A stretch of 64,000 nt of DNA. Origin: Aquitalea denitrificans. Lineage in GTDB: Bacteria; Pseudomonadota; Gammaproteobacteria; Burkholderiales; Chromobacteriaceae. The translations under genes and the position numbers were made by a program. Below the pieces are notes generated by a model. It was given only the letters and a program-made list of their open reading frames with translations. It had not been told where the DNA came from and made no database searches. Positions 1-8,645 of this stretch are shown piece after piece. The DNA lies in contig NZ_CP047241.1 of assembly GCF_009856625.1 (NCBI RefSeq), forward strand, positions 1,426,001-1,490,000, read 5' to 3'. Every line of letters begins with the position of its first letter. The first letter of the stretch is position 1.

Positions 1-261
1 CTTGTTCAGTTTTCATTGGCGGCAGGCTATTTGTATGTTGGGTTAAAGCTGGATAAATTACTGGCAACATCAATTAGACCCATCGCTATAGTTCTATCGA
101 TAAGCGTGTCAGTGCTTGCACTTGTATTTCTGATTAGCTTGGTTGGTGGTTTTTATTTTAAATATGCTTTTCAGCTTGCTCTTGGCTCCGTGATCGCTTG
201 GTATCTTTATAGAAATTCTAAAAGGCTTTATTTTGAAGAAAAAAATAAGCTAACTGCCTAG
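1..261 (+). CDS. small membrane protein, 5' end outside window
   Basis: The reading frame is open from the first base of the window to a TAG at 259-261, so the true start may lie upstream; a TTG at 16 is only the first possible internal start. The visible part is about 86 residues with two hydrophobic segments (roughly residues 25-50 and 52-68 of the visible part) and a charged lysine-rich C-terminus. This suggests an inner-membrane protein with a cytoplasmic tail. I do not recognise a family. The region is AT-richer than most of the window. Confidence 0.45.
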   Translation, partial: LVQFSLAAGYLYVGLKLDKLLATSIRPIAIVLSISVSVLALVFLISLVGGFYFKYAFQLALGSVIAWYLYRNSKRLYFEEKNKLTA

Positions 262-681
262 GTGGTTTTATTGCATGGCAGGTTGTTTCCGCGAATAAAC
301 AATCAAGTTTTCTATCTGCTGGTTGCTGAGCTTTGTCGTGTAAGGTCTGCTTTCACAAGTTACGGCAGCAGCTTTGGATCGTAAGCTGGCATAAAGGAAA
401 ATTTGGCCGCTTAAGGTCAAACCAACCATTGCTGATAAACAGTGCATACGTCTTAAGTTCGGCTCAAGCCGGCTGTCAGCAAGATGGCGTCTAATTGCTG
501 GTTTGTACCGAATGGTGGACATGCCTCCTCCCAGGGAAAGGCCGGCTCGCGGTGTCGACGGCAGGGAAATGGCCGGCATGTAGTCTTGCGTTTCCGCTCC
601 TGGCTGAGACACATAATTTATAGCCAGACTCTTGCATTCGGTCTACGCTTACTTTACAAGAGATACCTGCGACAATAGTCA
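262..681. other. intergenic stretch, no gene recognised
   Basis: About 420 bases lie between the left-edge gene and the diguanylate cyclase. Short open frames exist on both strands but their translations have no domain-like character. A possible promoter for the downstream gene is TTGCAT near 627, then a 17-base spacer and TACAAG near 650; the match to the sigma-70 consensus is only partial. Nothing else is seen. Confidence 0.35.
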
Positions 682-2616
682 ATGAATATACAATTAAATT
701 CATATCCAATCCCTCCCGACGAGCCTGAACGTCTGCAGCTGCTGCATGCGCTGGCCATTCTAGACACCCCTCCAGATGAAGTTTTTGACCGAATTACCCG
801 ACTTGTTTCCAAGTTGTTGAAGGTGCCGATTGCACTGGTCTCCCTGGTCGACGAGGACCGCCAATGGTTCAAGTCCAAGGTGGGTCTGACTGCCGCGCAA
901 ACACCGAGAGATGTCGCCTTCTGCGCACATGCAATCGCACAGGCCGAGCCATTGATTGTAGAAGATACACAACTTGACTCCCGGTTCTCCCATAATCCCT
1001 TGGTAACCAGTGCCCCAGACATCCGTTTCTACGCTGGGGTACAGATAAGGTCCTGCGGTGGTCTAGCATTAGGGACACTATGCGCCATTGACACGAGCCC
1101 TCGTACACTTAGTCCTGATCAGATTGCGATCTTGGTTGATTTTGCGGAAATGGTCAGTCGTGAAATGCAATTGCGTGAAACACTTTTGTTGACTGAGGCA
1201 GAAATAAATCACTCGCAGGATGTCATTGATGCGGTGGAAATACGTTTTCGCACCGTTTTCGAGCGTGCCGGTGTCGGGATCGCAATGGTTGCCCCTGACG
1301 GTGGGTGGATCGGAGTCAATGATGCACTATGCGACATCGTGGGTTACACGCGTGAAGAATTAGTCCATATGACGTTCCAGCATATTACCTATGCTGATGA
1401 TCTGAATGCCGACTTGAGCATGCTTGAGCAGCTAGTGGTGGGTGAGATTGACCGTTACCAACTGGATAAACGATACATTCATAAAAGCGGCAAGCTAGTC
1501 TGGATCAATTTGACAGTGACCAAGCAGCTGAATAAACATGGACAACTGGAGTACTTTGTCTCAATCATCAAAGACATCCAATCCAGAAAAGAAGCTGAGA
1601 GTTCACTTGCTGACTTAAGACGGACGCTAGAAGAGCGTGTCAAGGATAGGACAAAGGAGCTGCGGTCGGCCAACGAAATGCTTGCATCGGTCATTAACCA
1701 GCAATTGCAAACAGAACAAGCATTACGCAAACGTGACACAGAGTTAAGCGCCATTCTTGAAAATGCGAATGATGCTTATGTGTGCATCAATCAAGCTGGT
1801 GTTGTGAGTGCGTGGAACCAGCAGGCGGAAATTACTTTCGGTTGGAGTAAGGATGAAGCCGTTGGTAGCCTTCTGGAAGAGCTGATTATTCCCCCGGTCA
1901 TGCAGGAGAGGCATCGCAAGGGACTGCAGCATTATCTTCAGTCGAGAACATCAGACGTCATTGGCCACCGGCTAGAGCTTGCAGCAATGAAAAGGGACGG
2001 CAGCATCATCCCTGTCGAGGTCCGTATCCAGGCGTTACAGTTTGATGATGAGATATTGTTCAGTGCATTTTTGCATGACATTTCTGCACGCAAACAGATG
2101 GAGGCATTACGTGAGCAAGAAGCTCGGATTGATACATTGACAGGTCTTCCGAATCGCCGTGCTTTTTTTGAGACGCTACCCAAGGCCATTGTACGCTGCC
2201 AGCGCAGTAATCAAGCTCTGGCACTCCTTTTTATTGATCTGGATGGGTTCAAGGCTGTGAACGATGATCAAGGACACCATGCTGGTGATTTGCTCTTGGG
2301 GGAGATCGGCCAACGTTTATCCAGCCTGCTGCGAGAAACCGATACCGTTGCCCGCCTTGCCGGGGATGAGTTTGTTGTTATTCTGGAAAACTTAGATCCA
2401 GAGTCACATAGAACGCAGGAAATAGCTCAGAAAATGCTAGCCAAGATTGCAACGCCCTTCTCTTTTGAACAGACGACTGTTCAGGTCAATGCAAGTATCG
2501 GTATCGCCTTGCATCGGCCAGGCGATGATATTGATATCGAAGCCTTGCTCAACCGTGCAGACAGAGCAATGTATGATGCCAAACATGCGGGGAAAGCCAG
2601 GATTGTTCTGGCTTGA
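682..2616 (+). CDS. GAF-PAS-PAS-GGDEF diguanylate cyclase
   Basis: A 644-residue protein predicted to make cyclic di-GMP from two GTP. An N-terminal GAF domain (about 19-160) begins with the typical ILDTPPDE and SLVDEDRQWFKS motifs. Two PAS domains follow (about 189-300 and 354-470), separated by a charged coiled-coil segment (about 303-353). The C-terminal GGDEF domain (about 478-642) carries the active-site variant AGDEF at 560-564. RETD at 551-554 sits five residues upstream and fits the RxxD inhibitory I-site, so product feedback inhibition is likely. No membrane segment is seen, so it should be a cytoplasmic sensor. The Shine-Dalgarno sequence is weak. The gene stands alone and ends before a hairpin. 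The signal sensed by the GAF/PAS domains is unknown. Confidence 0.93.
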   Translation: MNIQLNSYPIPPDEPERLQLLHALAILDTPPDEVFDRITRLVSKLLKVPIALVSLVDEDRQWFKSKVGLTAAQTPRDVAFCAHAIAQAEPLIVEDTQLDSRFSHNPLVTSAPDIRFYAGVQIRSCGGLALGTLCAIDTSPRTLSPDQIAILVDFAEMVSREMQLRETLLLTEAEINHSQDVIDAVEIRFRTVFERAGVGIAMVAPDGGWIGVNDALCDIVGYTREELVHMTFQHITYADDLNADLSMLEQLVVGEIDRYQLDKRYIHKSGKLVWINLTVTKQLNKHGQLEYFVSIIKDIQSRKEAESSLADLRRTLEERVKDRTKELRSANEMLASVINQQLQTEQALRKRDTELSAILENANDAYVCINQAGVVSAWNQQAEITFGWSKDEAVGSLLEELIIPPVMQERHRKGLQHYLQSRTSDVIGHRLELAAMKRDGSIIPVEVRIQALQFDDEILFSAFLHDISARKQMEALREQEARIDTLTGLPNRRAFFETLPKAIVRCQRSNQALALLFIDLDGFKAVNDDQGHHAGDLLLGEIGQRLSSLLRETDTVARLAGDEFVVILENLDPESHRTQEIAQKMLAKIATPFSFEQTTVQVNASIGIALHRPGDDIDIEALLNRADRAMYDAKHAGKARIVLA

Positions 2617-2680
2617 CTTGGCCGTACCTCGTTGTACTTTATCTATCTAGCCAACTAATAACATCTTGTAATAGTTAAAT

Positions 2681-2702
2681 AAATGGCCCCATGGGGCCAT
2701 TT
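2681..2702 (+). terminator. hairpin after the diguanylate cyclase gene
   Basis: A perfect palindrome with arms AAATGGCCCCA and TGGGGCCATTT, followed by TCTTGTTT. It lies 65 bases after the stop codon of the GGDEF gene and fits a rho-independent terminator. Confidence 0.7.
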
Positions 2703-2707
2703 CTTGT

Positions 2708-3330
2708 TTAGAACAGTGAGCCTTGTCCGTTACTACTCAAAGGTATCCGGTCAGCTTCCTTTTCTAAAATTTCTTCAATCCTTCGGTCACCAAGCCGGTA
2801 ATTGGGGAACAGTATGTTGTTGACTGTTGCATTGTGTCCCAACTCGAGATAGTGGCTATTCGGCAGCATACTGCATACCGACCTGCTCAATACGGGCATA
2901 GACCGAACCATTTTCTCCTGGTGGCGTGTACCGGATCAGGTCATCCCGCGTGCCACCCGTCACACCGATTGACTTCATTGGCGGGAAGTTCGCACCCAGA
3001 GGAATCGCACTCTGTACCGTAGTTTCTCCGTATACCAGGTAAAGCAGGGCGCTATCACCAGATAGCTGCGCCAGGTCCGGACAGTTCAGTATTGGGTTCA
3101 ACATTGGCCGGCGTGGGAATATTGGCCGACAGACCAATGAAGGCATGATCGCCATTCTCCATGGCTGCATCCGAAAATGCACAGTGAGCCTGGAACAAAT
3201 ACCTTCCAGCACCCTGACTATCGCCGGCTGCCAGGAAGTTGGTGTAGCTATGCATACCGGCAAGGCTGCAGGCTGAAGTCGCTGATACCTCTACGCTTCT
3301 GATACCGCGCGTCGTGATGTTGACTTGCCG
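2708..3330 (-). pseudogene. decayed phage-like (tail-protein-like) reading frames
   Basis: On the minus strand, protein-like sequence runs through at least two frames with a break near 3060-3110. The upstream frame reads through RSVEVSATSACSLAGMHSYT and LFQAHCAFSDAAMENGDHAF; the downstream frame continues with SGDSALLYLVYGE, PLGANFPPMKSIG and YTPPGENGSVYARIEQVG. This pattern resembles C-terminal parts of phage tail or structural proteins from memory of such sequences. A third frame ends in a plausible natural C-terminus, GQGSLF, at 2708. No frame has a convincing start or ribosome site. I infer a broken prophage fragment; the exact family is uncertain. Confidence 0.35.
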
Positions 3331-3403
3331 TTACTACCCGCCTTGTCGCTGTTCCTGCGACCCCATACCGGCAACGCCAAACGCTTGCCATGGCGTAATG
3401 CCG

Positions 3404-3574
3404 TTAGAGGTTTGCCAGTTCGCCCAAGATGTCGTTAAGCACCTCGACCGTGGCGGACTTCTTCATGAAGTACAGGGCTGCTGCGCCACAGAACGGTTCC
3501 ACGTAGCAGCTATGCTCCGGGAACCGCGGCAGAATGTGTTTGGCCTGGCGGCGTTTACCGCCTATCCAGACGAC
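3404..3574 (-). pseudogene. N-terminal fragment of a phage-type DNA adenine methylase
   Basis: The minus-strand frame between stops at 3575-3577 and 3404-3406 encodes WIGGKRRQAKHILPRFPEHS, then YVEPFCGAAALYF, and EVLNDILGELANL. These match the N-terminal S-adenosylmethionine-binding region of Dam-type D12-class N6-adenine methylases: a GGK/GSK loop, an ExFxGGAA-like motif and an LND motif. Only about 55 residues remain, against 260-290 in the family; there is no start codon in place and the frame stops before any catalytic DPPY motif. It is therefore a non-functional remnant, probably of a prophage. Confidence 0.7.
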
Positions 3575-3607
3575 TTATCGATGCTCTACCGCTATCCGAA
3601 AATGAAA

Positions 3608-3631
3608 ACACCCTGCGTGAAGGCAGGGTGT
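3608..3631 (-). terminator. terminator of the ars operon
   Basis: Perfect 9-base arms ACACCCTGC and GCAGGGTGT are separated by six bases. Read on the minus strand the hairpin is followed by TTTTCATTTT, as expected for rho-independent termination downstream of arsA. Confidence 0.75.
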
Positions 3632-3779
3632 CATGTCGGCAGGCGACAGGCATCGCTTGGGTCAGGACAGTCTGTCGGAGTGCATCTCATGATCGGCAGC
3701 TGTCGTTCGCTTCGCTGACAAAATGGCTGAAACAATGCGCAGAGCAGTCGAAATCCACCCCGCGCATTTACCCTTCGAG

Positions 3780-5531
3780 CTAGGTGCCGACAAGGTGCTC
3801 CAGCCCACGCTCGCCAACTGGTGCTTCTGCTAGCCACGGTATCAGCGCCGATTGCTTGGACAGATTGTCAGCAACGCGACGAATGAAAGGCACTTCATAA
3901 GCACCACGCTGGCAAAGAATGGGATGCTTTGTTCCGCTCGCCAAGAGCGACTGGTTGACGACCCAGGCATGCGCTTGGATACCTGCCCGGGCCAGGTCGG
4001 CGCTAAGCCGTTCGGCCTCATGGACTGGTGTGGCTTCCGGTAGTGTCACGATGAGCACCCGGGTATAGCTGGGATCGCGCAGCCGCGGCAGCAATTGGAG
4101 CACGGCCTCGGGCATGTCGCCCTGGGCGCGCATGACTTCCCGGTGGTACGCCTCAGCCGCATCGAGCAAGAGAATGGTATGCCCTGTTGGTGCGGTATCC
4201 AGCACCACGAAACCATCCTTGCCTTCATCGACGGTGCGGGCGAAAGCGCGGAAGACGGCGATTTCTTCGGTGCATGGTGAGCGCAAGTCCTCTTCGAGCA
4301 TGGCGCGCCCGCTTGCATCAAGATGCTGCCCAGCCTTGGTCAGTACCTCCTCGGTGTATTGCTTCACTTCCTGCACGGGGTCGATGCGTGTCACCACAAG
4401 TCCGGGTACGACACCATCAATGGCTGCCGCTGTGTGGGCAGCCGGGTCGGTGGTGGATAGCACCACCTGGTGGCCTTTCTTGGCCAGTGCAACCGCAATG
4501 GCTGCCGCCACCGTCGTCTTGCCGACACCACCCTTGCCCATGGTCATGATGACCCCATGCCCCGTTGCTGCAATGTCCTCGACAAGACCGCGAAGATTAG
4601 GTGGCAGAGAAGTTTGTGGCATGACGGTACTGGTGGGTGCGATGACGGTCTCGGGATGTGCCATCTCGCGCAGGGCATCCAGACCCACCGTGCCACGTGG
4701 CAGGAAGGGAATGCGTGTTTGTGCTAAGTCAGCGAGTCCTGATGGCATGGTTTCGATGGCTGCCGCGGCGCGAGCCACCATTGCAGCAGCAATCACATCA
4801 CCAGCTGTGTCGCCAGAGAGCAAGCCGTTGATGACTAGAGTTTGGTTGCAAATGCCCAGGTCAGTCAGCTCGAGGCGGGTGCGGTTGGCCTCACGCAAGG
4901 AGGCCGTATCTGCACGCGCAACCAGAACGACGGTCGTCTCGTTGGCGCTAGAGAGGCGAGCCACCGTTGCAGCATATAAGGCCTTCTGTTTTTCCAGGCC
5001 GGCCAAGGGGCCCAGGCAGGAGGCACCTCCAGTCGAGGAAGAGATGAACTCGTCCCAGGCCGAGGGCAGCGTCAGCAGGCGTAGCGTGTGGCCGGTGGGG
5101 GCCGTGTCGAAGATAACGTGGTCGAACTCAGCCGTCGCTGCCGGCTCGCCCAGTAGCTTCGAGAACTCGTCGAAGGCCGCAATCTCGACAGTACAGGCAC
5201 CTGAGAATTGCTCTTCCATGCTCTGGATGGCTGCGGCTGGCAGGATGCCGCGATACGGTGCCACCATCCGTTCCCGGTAGGCATGTGCGGCGGCTTCCGG
5301 GTCGATGTTCAAGGCAAACAAACCAGGCGCACCGGGAATGGCAGTCGGTGACTGGTTCAGCCCTACGCCCAGTACCTCGTCCAGGTTGGAGGCGGGGTCG
5401 GTGCTGACGATGAGCACCTTCTTGCCAGCCTCGGTCAGCGCCAGGCCGGTGGCGCAGGAGAGTGATGTTTTACCGACGCCGCCCTTGCCCGTAAAGAACA
5501 GGTAGCGGGTCTGGATAGTGGGCAGCGACAT
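3780..5531 (-). CDS. arsA: arsenite efflux pump ATPase ArsA
   Basis: A 583-residue soluble ATPase that energises arsenite export. It has two homologous halves, each with a P-loop GKGGVGKT (starting at residues 15 and about 332) and the linker signature DTAPTGHT (about 142 and in the second half). Cys113 and Cys172, plus a third Cys near 420, match the three metalloid-binding cysteines known from plasmid R773 ArsA. Length is typical for the tandem form. The start has a strong AGAGGAG ribosome site and lies 14 bases after arsD. It is the last gene of the arsR-arsC-acr3-arsD-arsA operon. ArsA is classically paired with ArsB, so its presence with an Acr3 permease is noteworthy but known in other bacteria. 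Confidence 0.96.
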   Translation of the reverse strand: MSLPTIQTRYLFFTGKGGVGKTSLSCATGLALTEAGKKVLIVSTDPASNLDEVLGVGLNQSPTAIPGAPGLFALNIDPEAAAHAYRERMVAPYRGILPAAAIQSMEEQFSGACTVEIAAFDEFSKLLGEPAATAEFDHVIFDTAPTGHTLRLLTLPSAWDEFISSSTGGASCLGPLAGLEKQKALYAATVARLSSANETTVVLVARADTASLREANRTRLELTDLGICNQTLVINGLLSGDTAGDVIAAAMVARAAAAIETMPSGLADLAQTRIPFLPRGTVGLDALREMAHPETVIAPTSTVMPQTSLPPNLRGLVEDIAATGHGVIMTMGKGGVGKTTVAAAIAVALAKKGHQVVLSTTDPAAHTAAAIDGVVPGLVVTRIDPVQEVKQYTEEVLTKAGQHLDASGRAMLEEDLRSPCTEEIAVFRAFARTVDEGKDGFVVLDTAPTGHTILLLDAAEAYHREVMRAQGDMPEAVLQLLPRLRDPSYTRVLIVTLPEATPVHEAERLSADLARAGIQAHAWVVNQSLLASGTKHPILCQRGAYEVPFIRRVADNLSKQSALIPWLAEAPVGERGLEHLVGT

Positions 5532-5545
5532 GATTAACTCCTCTT

Positions 5546-5911
5546 TCAGCAGGTTCCCGGCTTGCAGCCGCAGCCACCTGCCTTGATGCGCGGTTTCTCG
5601 GCACTTGTCAGCGTGATGCCTAGCTTCTGGGCCAATTGGGCACGCGACGGGTACATGCCGGTGGAGACGATGTGACCATCAACGGCGAGGATAGGCAGCC
5701 GGTCCATACCGGCTTCCATTTCCTTGACCACGGCCGGATTGGCGGCAAATACCTGCGGTTCCTGGCCGAGATTGTGGCGCACGACGGTGATGCTGTGCTG
5801 TTCCACCCATTTCAGGTCGGCGGTGAACTGGGCCAGTACCGGGTCAACGTCAACACCGCAAACACCCGTGGAGCAACACATGGCCGGGTCAAATACTTCG
5901 AGTTTCTTCAT
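5546..5911 (-). CDS. arsD: arsenite metallochaperone ArsD
   Basis: A 121-residue protein that hands As(III) to ArsA and acts as a weak repressor in characterised operons. The start at 5911 is chosen because AAGGAG lies just upstream and the product then begins MKKLEVFDPAMCCSTGVCG, the standard ArsD N-terminus. Cys12, Cys13 and Cys18, needed for transfer to ArsA, are present. The C-terminus carries a further cysteine cluster (GGCGCKPGTC). A longer in-frame start at 5959 would overlap acr3 and lacks support. The gene sits 10 bases after acr3 and 14 before arsA, consistent with co-transcription. Confidence 0.95.
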   Translation of the reverse strand: MKKLEVFDPAMCCSTGVCGVDVDPVLAQFTADLKWVEQHSITVVRHNLGQEPQVFAANPAVVKEMEAGMDRLPILAVDGHIVSTGMYPSRAQLAQKLGITLTSAEKPRIKAGGCGCKPGTC

Positions 5912-5921
5912 GATCCACTCC

Positions 5922-6998
5922 TTATACGTTTTGGGCTTCGTACCAGCCCTTGGATGCATTGACCACTTTCACTACCAGCAGCATCACCGGCACCTCGATG
6001 AGCACGCCCACCACGGTGGCCAGAGCCGCGCCGGATTCGAAGCCGAACAGGCTGATGGCAGCCGCCACGGCCAGTTCGAAGAAGTTCGATGCCCCAATGA
6101 GTGCCGATGGGCAAGCGACATTGTGCTTCTCGCCGACTACTTTGTTCAGCCAGTAGGCCAGTGCCGAGTTGAAGAAAACCTGGATGAGGATGGGCACGGC
6201 GAGTAATGCAATGACCAAGGGCTGCTTGATGATGGCTTCACCCTGGAAGGCAAACAGCAGCACCAGGGTGGCCAGCAGCGCCGAAATGGACCACGGGCCA
6301 ATCTTGGCCATGGCGGCATCGAAGGCAGGCTGCCCCTTGGCCAGCAAGGCCTTGCGCAGAAGTTGGGCCAGGATGACCGGAATCACGATGTAGAGGACAA
6401 CCGAGGTCAGCAGCGTGTCCCATGGCACGGTGATAGAAGATATGCCCAGCAGGAAAGCGACGATGGGGGCGAAGGCAAACACCATGATGGTGTCGTTCAT
6501 CGCCACCTGCGACAGCGTGAACAGCGGGTCGCCGTTGGACAGCCGGCTCCAGACAAAGACCATGGCGGTACAGGGTGCGGCGGCCAACAAAATCAACCCG
6601 GCGATATAACTGTCCAACTGGTCGGCCGGAAGCATGGGCGCGAACAGATTGCGCACGAACAACCAGCCCAGAAAAGCCATCGAAAACGGCTTCACCAGCC
6701 AGTTCACGAATAGCGTGACGCCGATGCCACGGACGTGCTGCTTCACTTCATGCAAGGCACCGAAATCAACCTTGACCAGCATCGGAATAATCATGACCCA
6801 GATGAGCAGGCCGACCGGCAGATTCACCTGTGCGACCTCCATGTGGCCGATAGCTTGAAATACCTGGGGTGCCAGCTGGCCGGCAGCGATACCGGCAATG
6901 ATGCAGAGAAACACCCAGAGGGTCAGGTAGCGCTCGAAGACGCTCATGGGTGCACCGGCGGCGGCCTTGGCGCTGGCTTCACATTGCACAACAGACAT
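5922..6998 (-). CDS. acr3: arsenite permease of the Acr3 family
   Basis: A 358-residue inner-membrane protein with about ten hydrophobic segments that exports arsenite. The AAAPCTAMVFVWS segment contains the conserved cysteine of Acr3 transporters, and the LTLWVFLCIIAGIAAG start is typical; ArsB has a different sequence and is larger. The start has AAGGAG eight bases upstream. It lies 9 bases after arsC and 10 before arsD. Because arsA is in the same operon, the permease may work as an Acr3-ArsA ATP-driven pump rather than only with the proton-motive force; that is inference. Confidence 0.95.
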   Translation of the reverse strand: MSVVQCEASAKAAAGAPMSVFERYLTLWVFLCIIAGIAAGQLAPQVFQAIGHMEVAQVNLPVGLLIWVMIIPMLVKVDFGALHEVKQHVRGIGVTLFVNWLVKPFSMAFLGWLFVRNLFAPMLPADQLDSYIAGLILLAAAPCTAMVFVWSRLSNGDPLFTLSQVAMNDTIMVFAFAPIVAFLLGISSITVPWDTLLTSVVLYIVIPVILAQLLRKALLAKGQPAFDAAMAKIGPWSISALLATLVLLFAFQGEAIIKQPLVIALLAVPILIQVFFNSALAYWLNKVVGEKHNVACPSALIGASNFFELAVAAAISLFGFESGAALATVVGVLIEVPVMLLVVKVVNASKGWYEAQNV

Positions 6999-7007
6999 GG
7001 CAGCTCC

Positions 7008-7427
7008 TTACAAGCCCAGGGCTTCGCGTACAGCCGGCACCAGCCGAGCACGAATGTCGTCGCGGACAGCCAGGAAGCTATCCAGCGGTTCGCCGTGCGG
7101 GTCATGGAAGCCAACATGGATACGCTTTACCGGACGCGGGAAGATGGGGCAGCTTTCCTTGGCGTTGTCGCAGACGCTGACCACCAGGTCGATATCCTGT
7201 TCCATCACGTCTTCGACTGTTTTCGGGAACAAGCCTTCCGTCGGCAGACCTGCCAGCTTCAGGGCTTCGATAGCACCATCAGCAACTTTGGCTTGCGGGC
7301 TTGTCCCGGCGGAAATGCCGCGCACCAGGCCCGCCAGGTCGTTGTTGAGAATTGCTTCGCCCATCTGGGAGCGGCAGGAGTTTCCCGTGCACAGGACGAG
7401 GACGGTTTTGGGATGGCTCATGGTCAT
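7008..7427 (-). CDS. arsC: arsenate reductase, thioredoxin-coupled ArsC
   Basis: A 139-residue cytoplasmic enzyme reducing As(V) to As(III) for export. It belongs to the low-molecular-weight phosphatase fold: the P-loop CTGNSCRS (Cys13 nucleophile, Arg19) is present, and Cys86 and Cys93 in VCDNAKESCP fit the two relay cysteines of the thioredoxin-dependent class (pI258 type). It is unlike the glutaredoxin-dependent R773 ArsC. The start codon overlaps the arsR stop by one base (TAATG), implying translational coupling. An alternative start is Met3. Confidence 0.96.
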   Translation of the reverse strand: MTMSHPKTVLVLCTGNSCRSQMGEAILNNDLAGLVRGISAGTSPQAKVADGAIEALKLAGLPTEGLFPKTVEDVMEQDIDLVVSVCDNAKESCPIFPRPVKRIHVGFHDPHGEPLDSFLAVRDDIRARLVPAVREALGL

Positions 7428-7786
7428 TACTCTTGGGGTTCAGTTTTTTTGGTGCGACGCTTGGCAACCGTGTCACATGCTGCAGTCTTTGGTAGACATG
7501 CCTTGCCCTGACAGCAGTTGTGGGCCAGGAATGCAATCAGCTCATCCATCGTCTCGTATTCGGCGGAATAGTGGATGAAGCGGCTCTCACGCTCGCCCTT
7601 GATGAGGCCAACACGGCTCAGGTGCGACAGATGGAAGGACAGCGTGGCATTCGGAATGCTTAGTTGTTCACCAATGGCAGAGGCGTTGATACCCTCCGGG
7701 CCGGCTTCCACGAGCAGGCGGAAGATGGCGAGACGGGACTCGTGCCCGAGGGCGGCGAGGATTTCGGCGGCGTTTAAGGTTTCCAT
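7427..7786 (-). CDS. arsR: arsenic-responsive repressor ArsR
   Basis: A 119-residue winged-helix repressor of the ArsR/SmtB family. The start at 7786 gives the usual METLNAAEILAALGHESRLA beginning; the frame extends upstream to 8044 but that part has no coding character. The classical ELCVCDL metal site in the recognition-helix region is absent. Instead Cys91, Cys92 and Cys97 near the C-terminus (CCQGKAC) resemble the C-terminal As(III) site described for the Acidithiobacillus ferrooxidans repressor. It is first in the ars operon, and a perfect inverted repeat overlaps its start codon, so autoregulation is expected. Confidence 0.94.
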   Translation of the reverse strand: METLNAAEILAALGHESRLAIFRLLVEAGPEGINASAIGEQLSIPNATLSFHLSHLSRVGLIKGERESRFIHYSAEYETMDELIAFLAHNCCQGKACLPKTAACDTVAKRRTKKTEPQE

Positions 7787-7808
7787 ATTTCCAAGTTTAT
7801 AGAAATAT
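7785..7808 (-). promoter_or_regulatory. candidate ArsR operator and promoter region
   Basis: Arms ATATTTC and GAAATAT form a perfect 7-base inverted repeat with a 10-base spacer; the left arm touches the arsR start codon. On the minus strand a TTGACT hexamer lies just upstream (about 7816-7821) and suitable -10 candidates (TATAAA or AAACTT) fall inside the repeat. Binding of ArsR here would block RNA polymerase. The assignment is by position and symmetry. Confidence 0.55.
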
Positions 7809-8053
7809 AGACTCAAGTCAAATGACGGATTTGTTGCGGCGGTGCTGCCTCGAGTTTCATCGGGGCAGTTGCAGGCAGCTTGAGTCTCTGCGAAGTTGGT
7901 CGCATCCAGTCCAGGCGAAACCCATGATCGTGAGACGTTCGGGTCCGGAGAGCCTCCTGAGTGATGGGACCGGTTGATTGATGGAGATGTGAGCTTGATT
8001 TGGCCGTTTAAACTGAGCTGCAGCGCAACATTCAGATAATGCATGGAGACAGC

Positions 8054-8239
8054 ATGACGGGATGGTTATTGATACTGGGTGCACCGGTATTGGCCGGTGG
8101 CTTGCTGATGTTGCTTTGCGGGGTGGCTATCCTGTTTTTTGGCAGCCTTTCGCTACTGGCGCGGGGGCTGGCGTGGTTGTGCGCTGTTGCGATTTCACTT
8201 TGCGACTACTGGTCTGCTCGCCGCAATCCTCCGCGCTGA
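8054..8239 (+). CDS. small two-span membrane protein
   Basis: A 61-residue protein beginning MTGWLLILGAPVLAGG, with two hydrophobic segments (about 3-28 and 31-50) and a short basic C-terminus (RRNPPR). GGAGAC precedes the ATG at 8054, which is a better start than the in-frame ATG at 8039. It is divergent from arsR. I do not recognise a family; it could be a lineage-specific small membrane protein. Confidence 0.5.
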   Translation: MTGWLLILGAPVLAGGLLMLLCGVAILFFGSLSLLARGLAWLCAVAISLCDYWSARRNPPR

Positions 8240-8645
8240 TCTCAATGGGCCATGGCCAGCGGGTATAGCCACTCCGATCTTCGATCAAGGCGATGGCGGA
8301 CTGGCCAAACACCACACCAGTCTTTTCTGCATGGCGGTACTTGAGTCGTTCAAATGTGTTGTCTGCGGCGTTTTTTTACCTGGTCCTGCAGAGAATGGAT
8401 GCCTGGTCCTTCATCGCTCCAGCGCCATGTGCGACCCTATCAATACCGTTTGGCTATTTGCTGGAGTGTCTTCTGCCGGGCAAGAGAACACCGTGACCTG
8501 CACGAGGGTTTATCTGCGTATAATCTGTGCTGCGCCCTCGGCCTATGTGTCCGGGGGCTCTGTTTTTTATCGGATCCCGTCGAAAAACAGTAGCTGCTGG
8601 TTACTGTTTTTTGCCTCCTAAACATTGCAGCACGGCTATTCCCTC
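8240..8645. other. intergenic stretch with one hairpin
   Basis: About 400 bases separate the small membrane protein from the ABC-F gene. Translations on both strands are not protein-like. The only structure seen is an inverted repeat at 8583-8611 (AAAAACAGTA and TACTGTTTTT, 9-base loop), which could be a weak terminator or a leader hairpin for the downstream gene. Confidence 0.35.

Noticed and set aside
4114..5280. 388-codon plus-strand open frame opposite arsA
   Set aside because: It is a shadow of the GC-rich arsA gene, low-complexity Ser/Ala/Arg sequence with no domain character, while arsA is unmistakable.
7787..8044. N-terminal extension of ArsR to a start at 8044
   Set aside because: The added 86 residues have no family counterpart, and the operator-like repeat lies at the shorter start.
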